Positions 19,227 to 34,604 of a stretch of DNA of 64,000 bases are shown here, one piece after another. Both the position numbers and the translations under genes were made by a program. Origin of the DNA: Glandiceps talaboti (Eukaryota > Hemichordata > Enteropneusta > Spengelidae); assembly GCF_964340395.1 (NCBI RefSeq), contig NC_135550.1, positions 5,108,101 through 5,172,100 on the forward strand, read 5' to 3'. Under the pieces are notes generated by a model. It ran no database searches and was not told where the DNA came from. It saw only the letters and a list, made by a program, of their open reading frames with translations. How positions within the stretch are numbered: the stretch's first letter is position 1; each line of letters begins with the position of its first letter.

Positions 19227-22200
19227 GATGGATCCCCAAGGCCACCCAAGATGGCACGAAAATAGAGGGCAGATGAACATCAGACAGCCAATCAGAAGTG
19301 AAAGAAGTAAGTGAACATTTGGAATTGTAAAATTACTGAAAATGGCCATTAGGTTTTTTGCCCAAAGTTGTTTTCTTTTAGCAATGGAAAGTACAAGTTA
19401 TCTAAAGAGTCTTTCGTCAGTAATAAGAACATGACAAACAGTGACAAACTTATGTCACAAGTAGATTGTAGCTGAATGAAGAAACATTTTGGAGATTAGC
19501 ATAATTATATTATTGGCAGTAATATTTTCAAAAAGGTCATAGTGAGTAGCGGCAACTTAGAGTAAATATTAGAATCTGAATGACTGTTATTTCATTGGTT
19601 CAATAAGATTATACTGTTCTGTTTGATTCATTCCTTTAAGGATGGATCCCCAAGGCCACCCAAGATGGCACGAAAATAGAGGGCAGATGAACATCAGACA
19701 GTCAATCTGAAGTGAAAGAAGTAAGTGAACATTTGGAATTGTAAAATTACTGAAAATGGCCATTAGGTTTTTTGCCCAAAGTTGTTTTCTTTTAGCAATG
19801 GAAAGTACAAGTTATCTAAAGAGTCTTTCGTCAGTAATAAGAACATGACAAACAGTGACAAACTTATGTCACAAGTAGATTGTAGCTGAATGAAGAAACA
19901 TTTTGGAGATTAGCATAATTATATTATATTATTGGCAGTAATATTTTCAAAATGGTCATGGTGAGTAGCGGCAACTTAGAGTAAATATTAGAATCTGAAT
20001 GACTGTTATTTCATTGCTTCAATAAGATTATACTGTACTGTTTGATTCATTCCTTTAAGGATGGATCCCCAAGGCCACCCAAGATGGCATGAAAATAGAG
20101 GGCAGATGAACATCAGACAGGCAATCAGAAGTGAAAGAAGTAAGTGAACATTTGGAATTGTAAAATTACTGAAAATGGGCATTAGGTTTTTTGCCCAAAG
20201 TTGTTTTCTTTTAGCAATGGAAAGTACAAGTTATCTATAGAGTCTTTCGTCAGTACTAAGAACATGACAAACAGTGACAAACTTATGTCACAAGTAGATT
20301 GTAGCTGAATGAAGAAACATTTTGGAGATTAGCATAATTATATTATTGGCAGTAATATTTTCAAAAAGGTCATAGTGAGTAGCGGCAACTTAGAGTAAAT
20401 ATTAGAATCTGAATGACTGTCATTTCATTGGTTCAATAAGATTATACTGTTCTGTTTGATTCATTCCTTTAAGGATGGATCCCGAAGGCCACCCAAGATG
20501 GCACGAAAATAGAGGGCAGATGAACATCAGACAGCCAATCAGAAGTGAAAGAAGTAAGTGAACATTTGGAATTGTAAAATTACTGAAAATGGCCATTAGG
20601 TTTTTTGCCCAAAGTTGTTTTCTTTTAGCAATGGAAAGTACAAGTTATCTAAAGAGTCTTTCGTCAGTAATAAGAACATGACAAACAGTGACAAACTTAT
20701 GTCACAAGTAGATTGTAGCTGAATGAAGAAACATTTTGGAGATTAGCATAATTATATTATTGGCAGTAATATTTTCAAAAAGGTCATAGTGAGTAGCGGC
20801 AACTTAGAGTAAATATTAGAATCTGAATGACTGTTATTTCATTGGTTCAATAAGATTATACTGTTCTGTTTGATTCATTCCTTTAAGGATGGATCCCCAA
20901 GGCCACCCAAGATGGCACGAAAATAGAGGGCAGATGAACATCAGACAGCCAATCAGAAGTGAAAGAAGTAAGTGAACATTTGGAATTGTAAAATTACTTA
21001 AAATGGCCATCAGGTTTTTTGCCCAAAGTTGTTTTCTTTTAGCAATGGAAAGTAGAAGTTATCTAAAGAGTCTTTCGTCAGTACTAAGAACATGACAAAC
21101 AGTGAGAAACTTATGTCACAAGTAGATTGTAGCTGAATGAAGAAACATTTTGGAGATTAGCATAATTATATTATATTATTGGCAGTAATATTTTCAAAAA
21201 GGTCATAGTGAGTAGCGGCAACTTAGAGTAAATATTAGAATCTGAATGACTGTTATTTCATTGCTTCAATAAGATTATACTGTACTGTTTGATTCATTCC
21301 TTTAAGGATGGATCCCCAAGGCCACCCAAGATGGCATGAAAATAGAGGGCAGATGAACATCAGAGAGGCAATCAGAAGTGAAAGAAGTAAGTGAACATTT
21401 GGAATTGTAAAATTACTGAAAATGGGCATTAGGTTTTTTGCCCAAAGTTGTTTTCTTTTAGCAATGGAAAGTACAAGTTATCTAAAGAGTCTTTCGTTAG
21501 TACTAAGCACATTACAAGCAGTGACAAACTTATGTCACAAGTAGATTGTAGCTGAATGAAGAAACATTTTGGAGATTAGCATAATTATATTATTGACAGT
21601 AATATTTTTCAAAAAGGTCATTGTGAGTAGCGGCAACTTAAGAGTAAATATTAGAATCTGAATGACTGTTATTTCATTGCTTCAATAAGATTATACTGTA
21701 CTGTTTGATTCATTCCTTTAAGGATGGATCCCCAAGGCCACCCAAGATGGCACGAAAATAGAGGGCAGATGAACATCAGACAGCCAATCAGAAGTGAAAG
21801 AAGTAAGTGAACATTTGGAATTGTAAAATTACTGAAAATGGCCATTAGTTTTTTTGCCCAAAGTTGTTTTCTTTTAGCAATCGAAAGTACAAGTTATCAA
21901 AAGAGTCTTTCGTCAGTACTAAGAACATGACAAACAGTGACAAACTTATGTCACAAGTAGATTGTAGCAGAATGAAGAAACATTTTGGAGATTAGCATAA
22001 TTATATTATATTATTGGCAGTAATATTTTCAAAAAGGTCATAGTGAGTAGCGGCAACTTAGAGTAAATATTAGAATCTGAATGACTGTTATTTCATTGCT
22101 TCAATAAGATTATACTGTACTGTTTGATTCATTCCTTTAAGGATGGATCCCCAAGGCCACCCAAGATGGCATGAAAATAGAGGGCAGATGAACATCAGAC

Positions 22201-25200
22201 AGGCAATCAGAAGTGAAAGAAGTAAGTGAACATTTGGAATTGTAAAATTACTGAAAATGGGCATTAGGTTTTTTGCCCAAAGTTGTTTTCTTTTAGCAAT
22301 GGAAAGTACAAGTTATCTAAGGAGTCTTTCGTTAGTACTAAGCACATGACAAGCAGTGACAAACTTATGTCACAAGTAGATTGTAGCTGAATGAAGAAAC
22401 ATTTTGGAGATTAGCATAATTATATTATTGACAGTAATATTTTTCAAAAAGGTCATTGTGAGTAGCGGCAACTTAAGAGTAAATATTAGAATCTGAATGA
22501 CTGTTATATCATTGCTTCAATAAGATTATACTGTACTGTTTGATTCATTCCTTTCAGGATGGATCCCCAAGGCCACCCAAGATGGCACGAAAATAGAGGG
22601 CAGATGAACATCAGACAGCCAATCAGAAGTGAAAGAAGTAAGTGAACATTTGGAATTGTAAAATTACTGAAAATGGCCATTAGGTTTTTTGCCCAAAGTT
22701 GTTTTCTTTTAGCAATCGAAAGTACAAGTTATCTAAAGAGTCTTTCGTCAGTACTAAGAACATGACAAACAGTGACAAACTTATGTCACAAGTAGATTGT
22801 AGCTGAATGAAGAAACATTTTGGAGATTAGCATAATTATATTATTGGCAGTAATATTTTCAAAAAGGTCATAGTGAGTAGCGGCAACTTAGAGTAAATAT
22901 TAGAATCTGAATGACTGTTATTTCATTGCTTCAATAAGATTATACTGTACTGTTTGATTCATTCCTTTAAGGATGGATCCCCAAGGCCACCCAAGATGGT
23001 ACGAAAATAGAGGGCAGATGAACATCAGACAGCCGATCAGAAGTGAAAGAAGTAAGTGAACATTTGGAATTGTAAAATTACTGAAAATGGCCATTAGGTT
23101 TTTTGCCCAAAGTTGTTTTCTTTTAGCAATGGAAAGTACAAGTTATCTAAAGAGTCTTTCGTCAGTACTAAGCACATGACAAGCAGTGACAAACTTATGT
23201 CACAAGTAGATTGTAGCTGAATGAAGAAACATTTTGGAGATTAGCATAATTATATTATTGACAGTAATATTTTTCAAAAAGGTCATTGTGAGTAGCGGCA
23301 ACTTAAGAGTAAATATTAGAATCTGAATGACTGTTATTTCATTGCTTCAATAAGATTATACTGTACTGTTTGATTCATTCCTTTAAGGATGGATCCCCAA
23401 GGCCACCCAAGATGGCACGAAAATAGAGGGCAGATGAAGATCAGACAGCCAATCAGAAGTGAAAGAAGTAAGTGAACATTTGGAATTGTAAAATTACTGA
23501 AAATGGGCATTAGGTTTTTTGCCCAAAGTTGTTTTCTTTTAGCAATGGAAAGTACAAGTTATCTAAAGAGTCTTTCGTTAGTACTAAGCACATGACAAGC
23601 AGTGACAAACTTATGTCACAAGTAGATTGTAGCTGAATGAAGAAACATTTTGGAGATTAGCATAATTATATTTTTGACAGTAATATTTTCAAAAAGGTCA
23701 TTGTGAGTAGCGGCAACTTAAGAGTAAATATTAGAATCTGAATGACTGTTATTTCATTGCTTCAATAAGATTATACTGTACTGTTTGATTCATTCCTTTC
23801 AGGATGGATCCCCAAGGCCACCCAAGATGGCACGAAATTAGAGGGCAGATGAACATCAGACAGCCAATCAGGAGTGAAAGAAGTAAGTGAACATTTGGAA
23901 TAGTAAAATTACTGAAAATGGCCATTAGGTTTTTTGCCCAAAGTTCTTTTCTTTAGCAATGGAAAGTACAAGTTATCTAAAGAGTCTTTCGTCAGTACTA
24001 AGAACATGACAAACAGTGACAAACTTATGTCACAAGTAGATTGTAGCTGAATGAAGAAACATTTTGGAGATTAGCATAATTATATTTTTGACAGTAATAT
24101 TTTCAAAAAGGTCATTGTGAGTAGCGGCAACTTAAGAGTAAATATTAGAATCTGAATGACTGTTATTTCATTGCTTCAATAAGATTATACTGTACTGTTT
24201 GATTCATTCCTTTCAGGATGGATCCCCAAGGCCACCCAAGATGGCACGAAATTAGAGGGCAGATGAACATCAGACAGCCAATCAGGAGTGAAAGAAGTAA
24301 GTGAACATTTGGAATAGTAAAATTACTGAAAATGGCCATTAGGTTTTTTGCCCAAAGTTCTTTTCTTTAGCAATGGAAAGTACAAGTTATCTAAAGAGTC
24401 TTTCGTCAGTACTAAGAACATGACAAACAGTGACAAACTTATGTCACAAGTAGATTGTAGCTGAATGAAGAAACATTTTGGAGATTAGCATAATTATATT
24501 ATTGGCAGTAATATTTTCAAAAAGGTCATAGTGAGTAGCGGCATCTTACAGTAAATATTAGAATCTGAATGACTGTTATTTCATTGCTTCAATAAGATTA
24601 TACTATACTGTTTGATTCATTCCTTTCAGGATGGATCCCCAAGGCCACCCAAGATGGCACGAAAATAGAGGGCAGATGAACATCAGACAGCCAATCAGAA
24701 GTGAAAGAAGTAAGTGAACATTTGGAATTGTAAAATTACTGAAAATGGCCATTAGGTTTTTTGCCCAAAGTTGTTTTCTTTTAGCAATGGAAAGTACAAG
24801 TTATCTATAGAGTCTTTCGTCAGTACTAAGCACATGACAAGCAGTGACAAACTTATGTCACAAGTAGATTGTAGCTGAATGAAGAAAGATTTTGGAGATT
24901 AGCATAATTATATTATTGGCACTAATATTTTTCAAAAAGGTCATAGTGAGTAGTGGCAACTTAAGAGTAAATATTAGAATCTGAATGACTGTTATTTCAT
25001 TGCTTCAATAAGATTATACTGTACTGTTTGATTCATTCCTTTAAGGATGGATCCCCAAGGCCACCCAAGATGGCACGAAAATAGAGGGCAGATGAACATC
25101 AGACAGCCAATCTGAAGTGAAAGAAGTAAGTGAACATTTGGAATTGTAAAATTACTGAAAATGGCCATTAGGTTTTTTGCCCAAAGTTGTTTTCTTTTAG

Positions 25201-26709
25201 CAATGGAAAGTACAAGTTATCTAAAGAGTCTTTCGTCAGTAATAAGAACATGACAAACAGTGACAAACTTATGTCACAAGTAGATTGTAGCTGAATGAAG
25301 AAACATTTTGGAGATTAGCATAATTATATTATATTATTGGCAGTAATATTTTCAAAAAGGTCATGGTGAGTAGCGGCAACTTAGAGTAAATATTAGAATC
25401 TGAATGACTGTTATTTCATTGCTTCAATAAGATTATACTGTACTGTTTGATTCATTCCTTTAAGGATGGATCCCCAAGGCCACCCAAGATGGCATGAAAA
25501 TAGAGGGCAGATGAACATCAGACAGGCAATCAGAAGTGAAAGAAGTAAGTGAACATTTGGAATAGTAAAATTACTGAAAATGGCCATTAGGTTTTTTGCC
25601 CAAAGTTCTTTTCTTTAGCAATGGAAAGTACAAGTTATCTAAAGAGTCTTTCGTCAGTACTAAGAACATGACAAACAGTGACAAACTTATGTCACAAGTA
25701 GATTGTAGCTGAATGAAGAAACATTTTGGAGATTAGCATAATTATATTATTGGCAGTAATATTTTCAAAAAGGTCATAGTGAGTAGCGGCATCTTAGAGT
25801 AAATATTAGAATCTGAATGACTGTTATTTCATTGCTTCAATAAGATTATACTATACTGTTTGATTCATTCCTTTCAGGATGGATCCCCAAGGCCACCCAA
25901 GATGGCACGAAAATAGAGGGCAGATGAACATCAGACAGCCAATCAGAAGTGAAAGAAGTAAGTGAACATTTGGAATTGTAAAATTACTGAAAATGGCCAT
26001 TAGGTTTTTTGCCCAAAGTTGTTTTCTTTTAGCAATGGAAAGTACAAGTTATCTATAGAGTCTTTCGTCAGTACTAAGCACATGACAAGCAGTGACAAAC
26101 TTATGTCACAAGTAGATTGTAGCTGAATGAAGAAAGATTTTGGAGATTAGCATAATTATATTATTGGCACTAATATTTTTCAAAAAGGTCATAGTGAGTA
26201 GTGGCAACTTAAGAGTAAATATTAGAATCTGAATGACTGTTATTTCATTGCTTCAATAAGATTATACTGTACTGTTTGATTCATTCCTTTAAGGATGGAT
26301 CCCCAAGGCCACCCAAGATGGCACGAAAATAGAGGGCAGATGAACATCAGACAGCCAATCAGAAGTGAAAGAAGTAAGTGAACATTTGGAATTGTAATAT
26401 TACTGAAAATGGGCATTAGGTTTTTTGCCCAAAGTTGTTTTCTTTTAGCAATGGAAAGTACAAGTTATCTATAGAGTCTTTCGTCAGTACTAAGCAAATG
26501 ACAAGCAGTGACAAACTTATGTCACAAGTAGATTGTAGCTGAATGAAGAAACATTTTGGAGATTAGCATAATTATATTATTGGCAGTAATATTTTTCAAA
26601 AAGGTCATAGTGAGTAGTGGCAACTTAAGAGTAAATATTAGAATCTGAATGACTGTTATTTCATTGCTTCAATAAGATTATACTGTACTGTTTGATTCAT
26701 TCCTTTTAG
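19227..26709 (+). repeat. Array sub-block 2: 18 units, partial 3- and 4-unit periods
   Basis: Starts: 19227, 19641, 20060, 20474, 20888, 21307, 21723, 22142, 22558, 22972, 23388, 23803, 24217, 24630, 25046, 25465, 25878, 26294. Diagnostic variants include ATCTGAAG (an in-frame stop) at 19641 and 25046, GCATGAAAAT with GGCAATC at 20060, 22142 and 25465, CCCGAAGG at 20474, and GTACGAAAAT with GCCGATC at 22972. The pair 24217/24630 recurs at 25465/25878, a 3-unit (1,248-bp) shift. Confidence 0.75.
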
Positions 26710-29700
26710 GATGGATCCCCAAGGCCACCCAAGATGGCACGAAAATAGAGGGCAGATGAACATCAGACAGCCAATCAGAAGTGAAAGAAGTAAGTGAACA
26801 TTTGGAATTGTAAAATTACTGAAAATGGCCATTAGGTTTTTTGCCCAAAGTTGTTTTCTTTTAGCAATGGAAAGTACAAGTTATCTAAAGAGTCTTTCGT
26901 CAGTAATAAGAACATGACAAACAGTGACAAACTTATGTCACAAGTAGATTGTAGCTGAATGAAGAAACATTTTGGAGATTAGCATAATTATATTATTGGC
27001 AGTAATATTTTCAAAAAGGTCATAGTGAGTAGCGGCAACTTAGAGTAAATATTAGAATCTGAATGACTGTTATTTCATTGGTTCAATAAGATTATACTGT
27101 TCTGTTTGATTCATTCCTTTAAGGATGGATCCCCAAGGCCACCCAAGATGGCACGAAAATAGAGGGCAGATGAACATCAGACAGCCAATCTGAAGTGAAA
27201 GAAGTAAGTGAACATTTGGAATTGTAAAATTACTGAAAATGGCCATTAGGTTTTTTGCCCAAAGTTGTTTTCTTTTAGCAATGGAAAGTACAAGTTATCT
27301 AAAGAGTCTTTCGTCAGTAATAAGAACATGACAAACAGTGACAAACTTATGTCACAAGTAGATTGTAGCTGAATGAAGAAACATTTTGGAGATTAGCATA
27401 ATTATATTATATTATTGGCAGTAATATTTTCAAAAAGGTCATGGTGAGTAGCGGCAACTTAGAGTAAATATTAGAATCTGAATGACTGTTATTTCATTGC
27501 TTCAATAAGATTATACTGTACTGTTTGATTCATTCCTTTAAGGATGGATCCCCAAGGCCACCCAAGATGGCATGAAAATAGAGGGCAGATGAACATCAGA
27601 CAGGCAATCAGAAGTGAAAGAAGTAAGTGAACATTTGGAATTGTAAAATTACTGAAAATGGGCATTAGGTTTTTTGCCCAAAGTTGTTTTCTTTTAGCAA
27701 TGGAAAGTACAAGTTATCTAAAGAGTCTTTCGTCAGTACTAAGAACATGACAAACAGTGACAAACTTATGTCACAAGTAGATTGTAGCTGAATGAAGAAA
27801 CATTTTGGAGATTAGCATAATTATATTATTGGCAGTAATATTTTCAAAAAGGTCATAGTGAGTAGCGGCAACTTAGAGTAAATATTAGAATCTGAATGAC
27901 TGTCATTTCATTGGTTCAATAAGATTATACTGTTCTGTTTGATTCATTCCTTTAAGGATGGATCCCGAAGGCCACCCAAGATGGCACGAAAATAGAGGGC
28001 AGATGAACATCAGACAGCCAATCAGAAGTGAAAGAAGTAAGTGAACATTTGGAATTGTAAAATTACTGAAAATGGGCATTAGGTTTTTTGCCCAAAGTTG
28101 TTTTCTTTTAGCAATGGAAAGTACAAGTTATCTAAAGAGTCTTTCGTCAGTACTAAGAACATGACAAACAGTGACAAACTTATGTCACAAGTAGATTGTA
28201 GCTGAATGAAGAAACATTTTGGAGATTAGCATAATTATATTATTGACAGTAATATTTTTCAAAAAGGTCATTGTGAGTAGCGGCAACTTAAGAGTAAATA
28301 TTAGAATCTGAATGACTGTTATTTCATTGCTTCAATAAGATTATACTGTACTGTTTGATTCATTCCTTTTAGGATGGATCCCCAAGGCCACCCAAGATGG
28401 CACGAAAATAGAGGGCAGATGAACATCAGACAGCCAATCAGAAGTGAAAGAAGTAAGTGAACATTTGGAATTGTAAAATTACTGAAAATGGCCATTAGGT
28501 TTTTTGCCCAAAGTTGTTTTCTTTTAGCAATGGAAAGTACAAGTTATCTAAAGAGTCTTTCGTCAGTAATAAGAACATGACAAACAGTGACAAACTTATG
28601 TCACAAGTAGATTGTAGCTGAATGAAGAAACATTTTGGAGATTAGCATAATTATATTATTGGCAGTAATATTTTCAAAAAGGTCATAGTGAGTAGCGGCA
28701 ACTTAGAGTAAATATTAGAATCTGAATGACTGTTATTTCATTGGTTCAATAAGATTATACTGTTCTGTTTGATTCATTCCTTTAAGGATGGATCCCCAAG
28801 GCCACCCAAGATGGCACGAAAATAGAGGGCAGATGAACATCAGACAGCCAATCTGAAGTGAAAGAAGTAAGTGAACATTTGGAATTGTAAAATTACTGAA
28901 AATGGCCATTAGGTTTTTTGCCCAAAGTTGTTTTCTTTTAGCAATGGAAAGTACAAGTTATCTAAAGAGTCTTTCGTCAGTAATAAGAACATGACAAACA
29001 GTGACAAACTTATGTCACAAGTAGATTGTAGCTGAATGAAGAAACATTTTGGAGATTAGCATAATTATATTATATTATTGGCAGTAATATTTTCAAAAAG
29101 GTCATGGTGAGTAGCGGCAACTTAGAGTAAATATTAGAATCTGAATGACTGTTATTTCATTGCTTCAATAAGATTATACTGTACTGTTTGATTCATTCCT
29201 TTAAGGATGGATCCCCAAGGCCACCCAAGATGGCATGAAAATAGAGGGCAGATGAACATCAGACAGGCAATCAGAAGTGAAAGAAGTAAGTGAACATTTG
29301 GAATTGTAAAATTACTGAAAATGGGCATTAGGTTTTTTGCCCAAAGTTGTTTTCTTTTAGCAATGGAAAGTACAAGTTATCTATAGAGTCTTTCGTCAGT
29401 ACTAAGAACATGACAAACAGTGACAAACTTATGTCACAAGTAGATTGTAGCTGAATGAAGAAACATTTTGGAGATTAGCATAATTATATTATTGGCAGTA
29501 ATATTTTCAAAAAGGTCATAGTGAGTAGCGGCAACTTAGAGTAAATATTAGAATCTAAATGACTGTCATTTCATTGGTTCAATAAGATTATACTGTTCTG
29601 TTTGATTCATTCCTTTAAGGATGGATCCCGAAGGCCACCCAAGATGGCAGGAAAATAGAGGGCAGATGAACATCAGACAGCCAATCAGAAGTGAAAGAAG

Positions 29701-32700
29701 TAAGTGAACATTTGGAATTGTAAAATTACTGAAAATGGCCATTAGGTTTTTTGCCCAAAGTTGTTTTCTTTTAGCAATGGAAAGTACAAGTTATCTAAAG
29801 AGTCTTTCGTCAGTACTAAGAACATGACAAACAGTGACAAACTTATGTCACAAGTAGATTGTAGCTGAATGAAGAAACATTTTGGAGATTAGCATAATTA
29901 TATTATTGACAGTAATATTTTTCAAAAAGGTCATTGTGAGTAGCGGCAACTTAAGAGTAAATATTAGAATCTGAATGACTGTTATTTCATTGCTTCAATA
30001 AGATTATACTGTACTGTTTGATTCATTCCTTTTAGGATGGATCCCCAAGGCCACCCAAGATGGCACGAAAATAGAGGGCAGATGAACATCAGACAGCCAA
30101 TCAGAAGTGAAAGAAGTAAGTGAACATTTGGAATTGTAAAATTACTGAAAATGGCCATTAGGTTTTTTGCCCAAAGTTGTTTTCTTTTAGCAATGGAAAG
30201 TACAAGTTATCTAAAGAGTCTTTCGTCAGTAATAAGAACATGACAAACAGTGACAAACTTATGTCACAAGTAGATTGTAGCTGAATGAAGAAACATTTTG
30301 GAGATTAGCATAATTATATTATTGGCAGTAATATTTTCAAAAAGGTCATAGTGAGTAGCGGCAACTTAGAGTAAATATTAGAATCTGAATGACTGTTATT
30401 TCATTGCTTCAATAAGATTATACTGTACTGTTTGATTCATTCCTTTAAGGATGGATCCCCAAGGCCACCCAAGATGGCATGAAAATAGAGGGCAGATGAA
30501 CATCAGAGAGGCAATCAGAAGTGAAAGAAGTAAGTGAACATTTGGAATTGTAAAATTACTGAAAATGGGCATTAGGTTTTTTGCCCAAAGTTGTTTTCTT
30601 TTAGCAATGGAAAGTACAAGTTATCTAAAGAGTCTTTCGTTAGTACTAAGCACATTACAAGCAGTGACAAACTTATGTCACAAGTAGATTGTAGCTGAAT
30701 GAAGAAACATTTTGGAGATTAGCATAATTATATTATTGACAGTAATATTTTTCAAAAAGGTCATTGTGAGTAGCGGCAACTTAAGAGTAAATATTAGAAT
30801 CTGAATGACTGTTATTTCATTGCTTCAATAAGATTAAACTGTACTGTTTGATTCATTCCTTTAAGGATGGATCCCCAAGGCCACCCAAGATGGCACGAAA
30901 ATAGAGGGCAGATGAACATCAGACAGCCAATCAGAAGTGAAAGAAGTAAGTGAACATTTGGAATTGTAAAATTACTGAAAATGGCCATTAGGTTTTTTGC
31001 CCAAAGTTGTTTTCTTTTAGCAATGGAAAGTACAAGTTATCTAAAGTGTCTTTCGTCAGTACTAAGCACATGACAAGCAGTGACAAACTTATGTCACAAG
31101 TAGATTATAGCTGAATGAAGAAACATTTTGGAGATTAGCATAATTATATTATTGGCAGTAATATTTTTCAAAAAGGTCATAGTGAGTAGTGGCAACTTAA
31201 GAGTAAATATTAGAATCTGAATGACTGTTATTTCATTGCTTCAATAAGATTATACTGTACTGTTTGATTCATTCCTTTTAGGATGGATCCCCAAGGCCAC
31301 CCAAGATGGCACGAAAATAGAGGGCAGATGAACATCAGACAGCCAATCAGAAGTGAAAGAAGTAAGTGAACATTTGGAATTGTAAAATTACTGAAAATGG
31401 CCATTAGGTTTTTTGCCCAAAGTTGTTTTCTTTTAGCAATGGAAAGTACAAGTTATCTAAAGAGTCTTTCGTCAGTAATAAGAACATGACAAACAGTGAC
31501 AAACTTATGTCACAAGTAGATTGTAGCTGAATGAAGAAACATTTTGGAGATTAGCATAATTATATTATTGGCAGTAATATTTTCAAAAAGGTCATAGTGA
31601 GTAGCGGCAACTTAGAGTAAATATTAGAATCTGAATGACTGTTATTTCATTGGTTCAATAAGATTATACTGTTCTGTTTGATTCATTCCTTTAAGGATGG
31701 ATCCCCAAGGCCACCCAAGATGGCACGAAAATAGAGGGCAGATGAACATCAGACAGCCAATCTGAAGTGAAAGAAGTAAGTGAACATTTGGAATTGTAAA
31801 ATTACTGAAAATGGCCATTAGGTTTTTTGCCCAAAGTTGTTTTCTTTTAGCAATGGAAAGTACAAGTTATCTAAAGAGTCTTTCGTCAGTAATAAGAACA
31901 TGACAAACAGTGACAAACTTATGTCACAAGTAGATTGTAGCTGAATGAAGAAACATTTTGGAGATTAGCATAATTATATTATATTATTGGCAGTAATATT
32001 TTCAAAAAGGTCATGGTGAGTAGCGGCAACTTAGAGTAAATATTAGAATCTGAATGACTGTTATTTCATTGCTTCAATAAGATTATACTGTACTGTTTGA
32101 TTCATTCCTTTAAGGATGGATCCCCAAGGCCACCCAAGATGGCATGAAAATAGAGGGCAGATGAACATCAGACAGGCAATCAGAAGTGAAAGAAGTAAGT
32201 GAACATTTGGAATTGTAAAATTACTGAAAATGGGCATTAGGTTTTTTGCCCAAAGTTGTTTTCTTTTAGCAATGGAAAGTACAAGTTATCTATAGAGTCT
32301 TTCGTCAGTACTAAGAACATGACAAACAGTGACAAACTTATGTCACAAGTAGATTGTAGCTGAATGAAGAAACATTTTGGAGATTAGCATAATTATATTA
32401 TTGGCAGTAATATTTTCAAAAAGGTCATAGTGAGTAGCGGCAACTTAGAGTAAATATTAGAATCTGAATGACTGTCATTTCATTGGTTCAATAAGATTAT
32501 ACTGTTCTGTTTGATTCATTCCTTTAAGGATGGATCCCGAAGGCCACCCAAGATGGCACGAAAATAGAGGGCAGATGAACATCAGACAGCCAATCAGAAG
32601 TGAAAGAAGTAAGTGAACATTTGGAATTGTAAAATTACTGAAAATGGCCATTAGGTTTTTTGCCCAAAGTTGTTTTCTTTTAGCAATGGAAAGTACAAGT

Positions 32701-34604
32701 TATCTAAAGAGTCTTTCGTCAGTACTAAGAACATGACAAACAGTGACAAACTTATGTCACAAGTAGATTGTAGCTGAATGAAGAAACATTTTGGAGATTA
32801 GCATAATTATATTATTGACAGTAATATTTTTCAAAAAGGTCATTGTGAGTAGCGGCAACTTAAGAGTAAATATTAGAATCTGAATGACTGTTATTTCATT
32901 GCTTCAATAAGATTATACTGTACTGTTTGATTCATTCCTTTTAGGATGGATCCCCAAGGCCACCCAAGATGGCACGAAAATAGAGGGCAGATGAACATCA
33001 GACAGCCAATCAGAAGTGAAAGAAGTAAGTGAACATTTGGAATTGTAAAATTACTGAAAATGGCCATTAGGTTTTTTGCCCAAAGTTGTTTTCTTTTAGC
33101 AATGGAAAGTACAAGTTATCTAAAGAGTCTTTCGTCAGTAATAAGAACATGACAAACAGTGACAAACTTATGTCACAAGTAGATTGTAGCTGAATGAAGA
33201 AACATTTTGGAGATTAGCATAATTATATTATTGGCAGTAATATTTTCAAAAAGGTCATAGTGAGTAGCGGCAACTTAGAGTAAATATTAGAATCTGAATG
33301 ACTGTTATTTCATTGCTTCAATAAGATTATACTGTACTGTTTGATTCATTCCTTTAAGGATGGATCCCCAAGGCCACCCAAGATGGCATGAAAATAGAGG
33401 GCAGATGAACATCAGAGAGGCAATCAGAAGTGAAAGAAGTAAGTGAACATTTTAAATTGTAAAATTACTGAAAATGGGCATTAGGTTTTTTGCCCAAAGT
33501 TGTTTTCTTTTAGCAATGGAAAGTACAAGTTATCTAAAGAGTCTTTCGTTAGTACTAAGCACATTACAAGCAGTGACAAACTTATGTCACAAGTAGATTG
33601 TAGCTGAATGAAGAAACATTTTGGAGATTAGCATAATTATATTATTGACAGTAATATTTTTCAAAAAGGTCATTGTGAGTAGCGGCAACTTAAGAGTAAA
33701 TATTAAAATCTGAATGACTGTTATTTCATTGCTTCAATAAGATTATACTGTACTGTTTGATTCATTCCTTTAAGGATGGATCCCCAAGGCCACCCAAGAT
33801 GGCACGAAAATAGAGGGCAGATGAACATCAGACAGCCAATCAGAAGTGAAAGAAGTAAGTGAACATTTGGAATTGTAAAATTACTGAAAATGGCCATTAG
33901 GTTTTTTGCCCAAAGTTGTTTTCTTTTAGCAATGGAAAGTACAAGTTATCTAAAGTGTCTTTCGTCAGTACTAAGCACATGACAAGCAGTGACAAACTTA
34001 TGTCACAAGTAGATTATAGCTGAATGAAGAAACATTTTGGAGATTAGCATAATTATATTATTGGCAGTAATATTTTTCAAAAAGGTCATAGTGAGTAGTG
34101 TCAACTTAAGAGTAAATATTAGAATCTGAATGACTGTTATTTCATTGCTTCAATAAGATTATACTGTACTGTTTGATTCATTCCTTTTAGGATGGATCCC
34201 CAAGGCCACCCAAGATGGCACGAAAATAGAGGGCAGATGAACATCAGACAGCCAATCAGAAGTGAAAGAAGTAAGTGAACATTTGGAATTGTAAAATTAC
34301 TGAAAATGGCCATTAGTTTTTTTGCCCAAAGTTGTTTTCTTTTAGCAATGGAAAGTACAAGTTATCTAAAGAGTCTTTCGTCAGTAATAAGAACATGACA
34401 AACAGTGTCAAACTTATGTCACAAGTAGATTATAGCTGAATGAAGAAATATTTTGGAGATTAGCATAATTATATTATTGGCAGTAATATTTTCAAAAAGG
34501 TCATAGTGAGTAGCGGCAACTTAGAGTAAATATTAGAATCTGAATGACTGTTATTTCATTGCTTCAATAAGATTATACTGTACTGATTGATTCATTCCTT
34601 TAAG
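26710..34604 (+). repeat. Array sub-block 3: 4-unit (1,663 bp) and 7-unit (2,909 bp) higher-order repeats
   Basis: Starts: 26710, 27124, 27543, 27957, 28373, 28787, 29206, 29620, 30036, 30450, 30866, 31282, 31696, 32115, 32529, 32945, 33359, 33775, 34191. The variant series (AATAAGAAC; ATCTGAAG; GCATG/GGCAATC; CCCGAAGG) repeats at 26710 and 28373. The block 28373-31281 recurs as 31282-34190 with the same variant in every one of its seven units, including AAAGTGTC at 30866 and 33775 and CAGAGAGGCAATC at 30450 and 33359. Confidence 0.85.
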
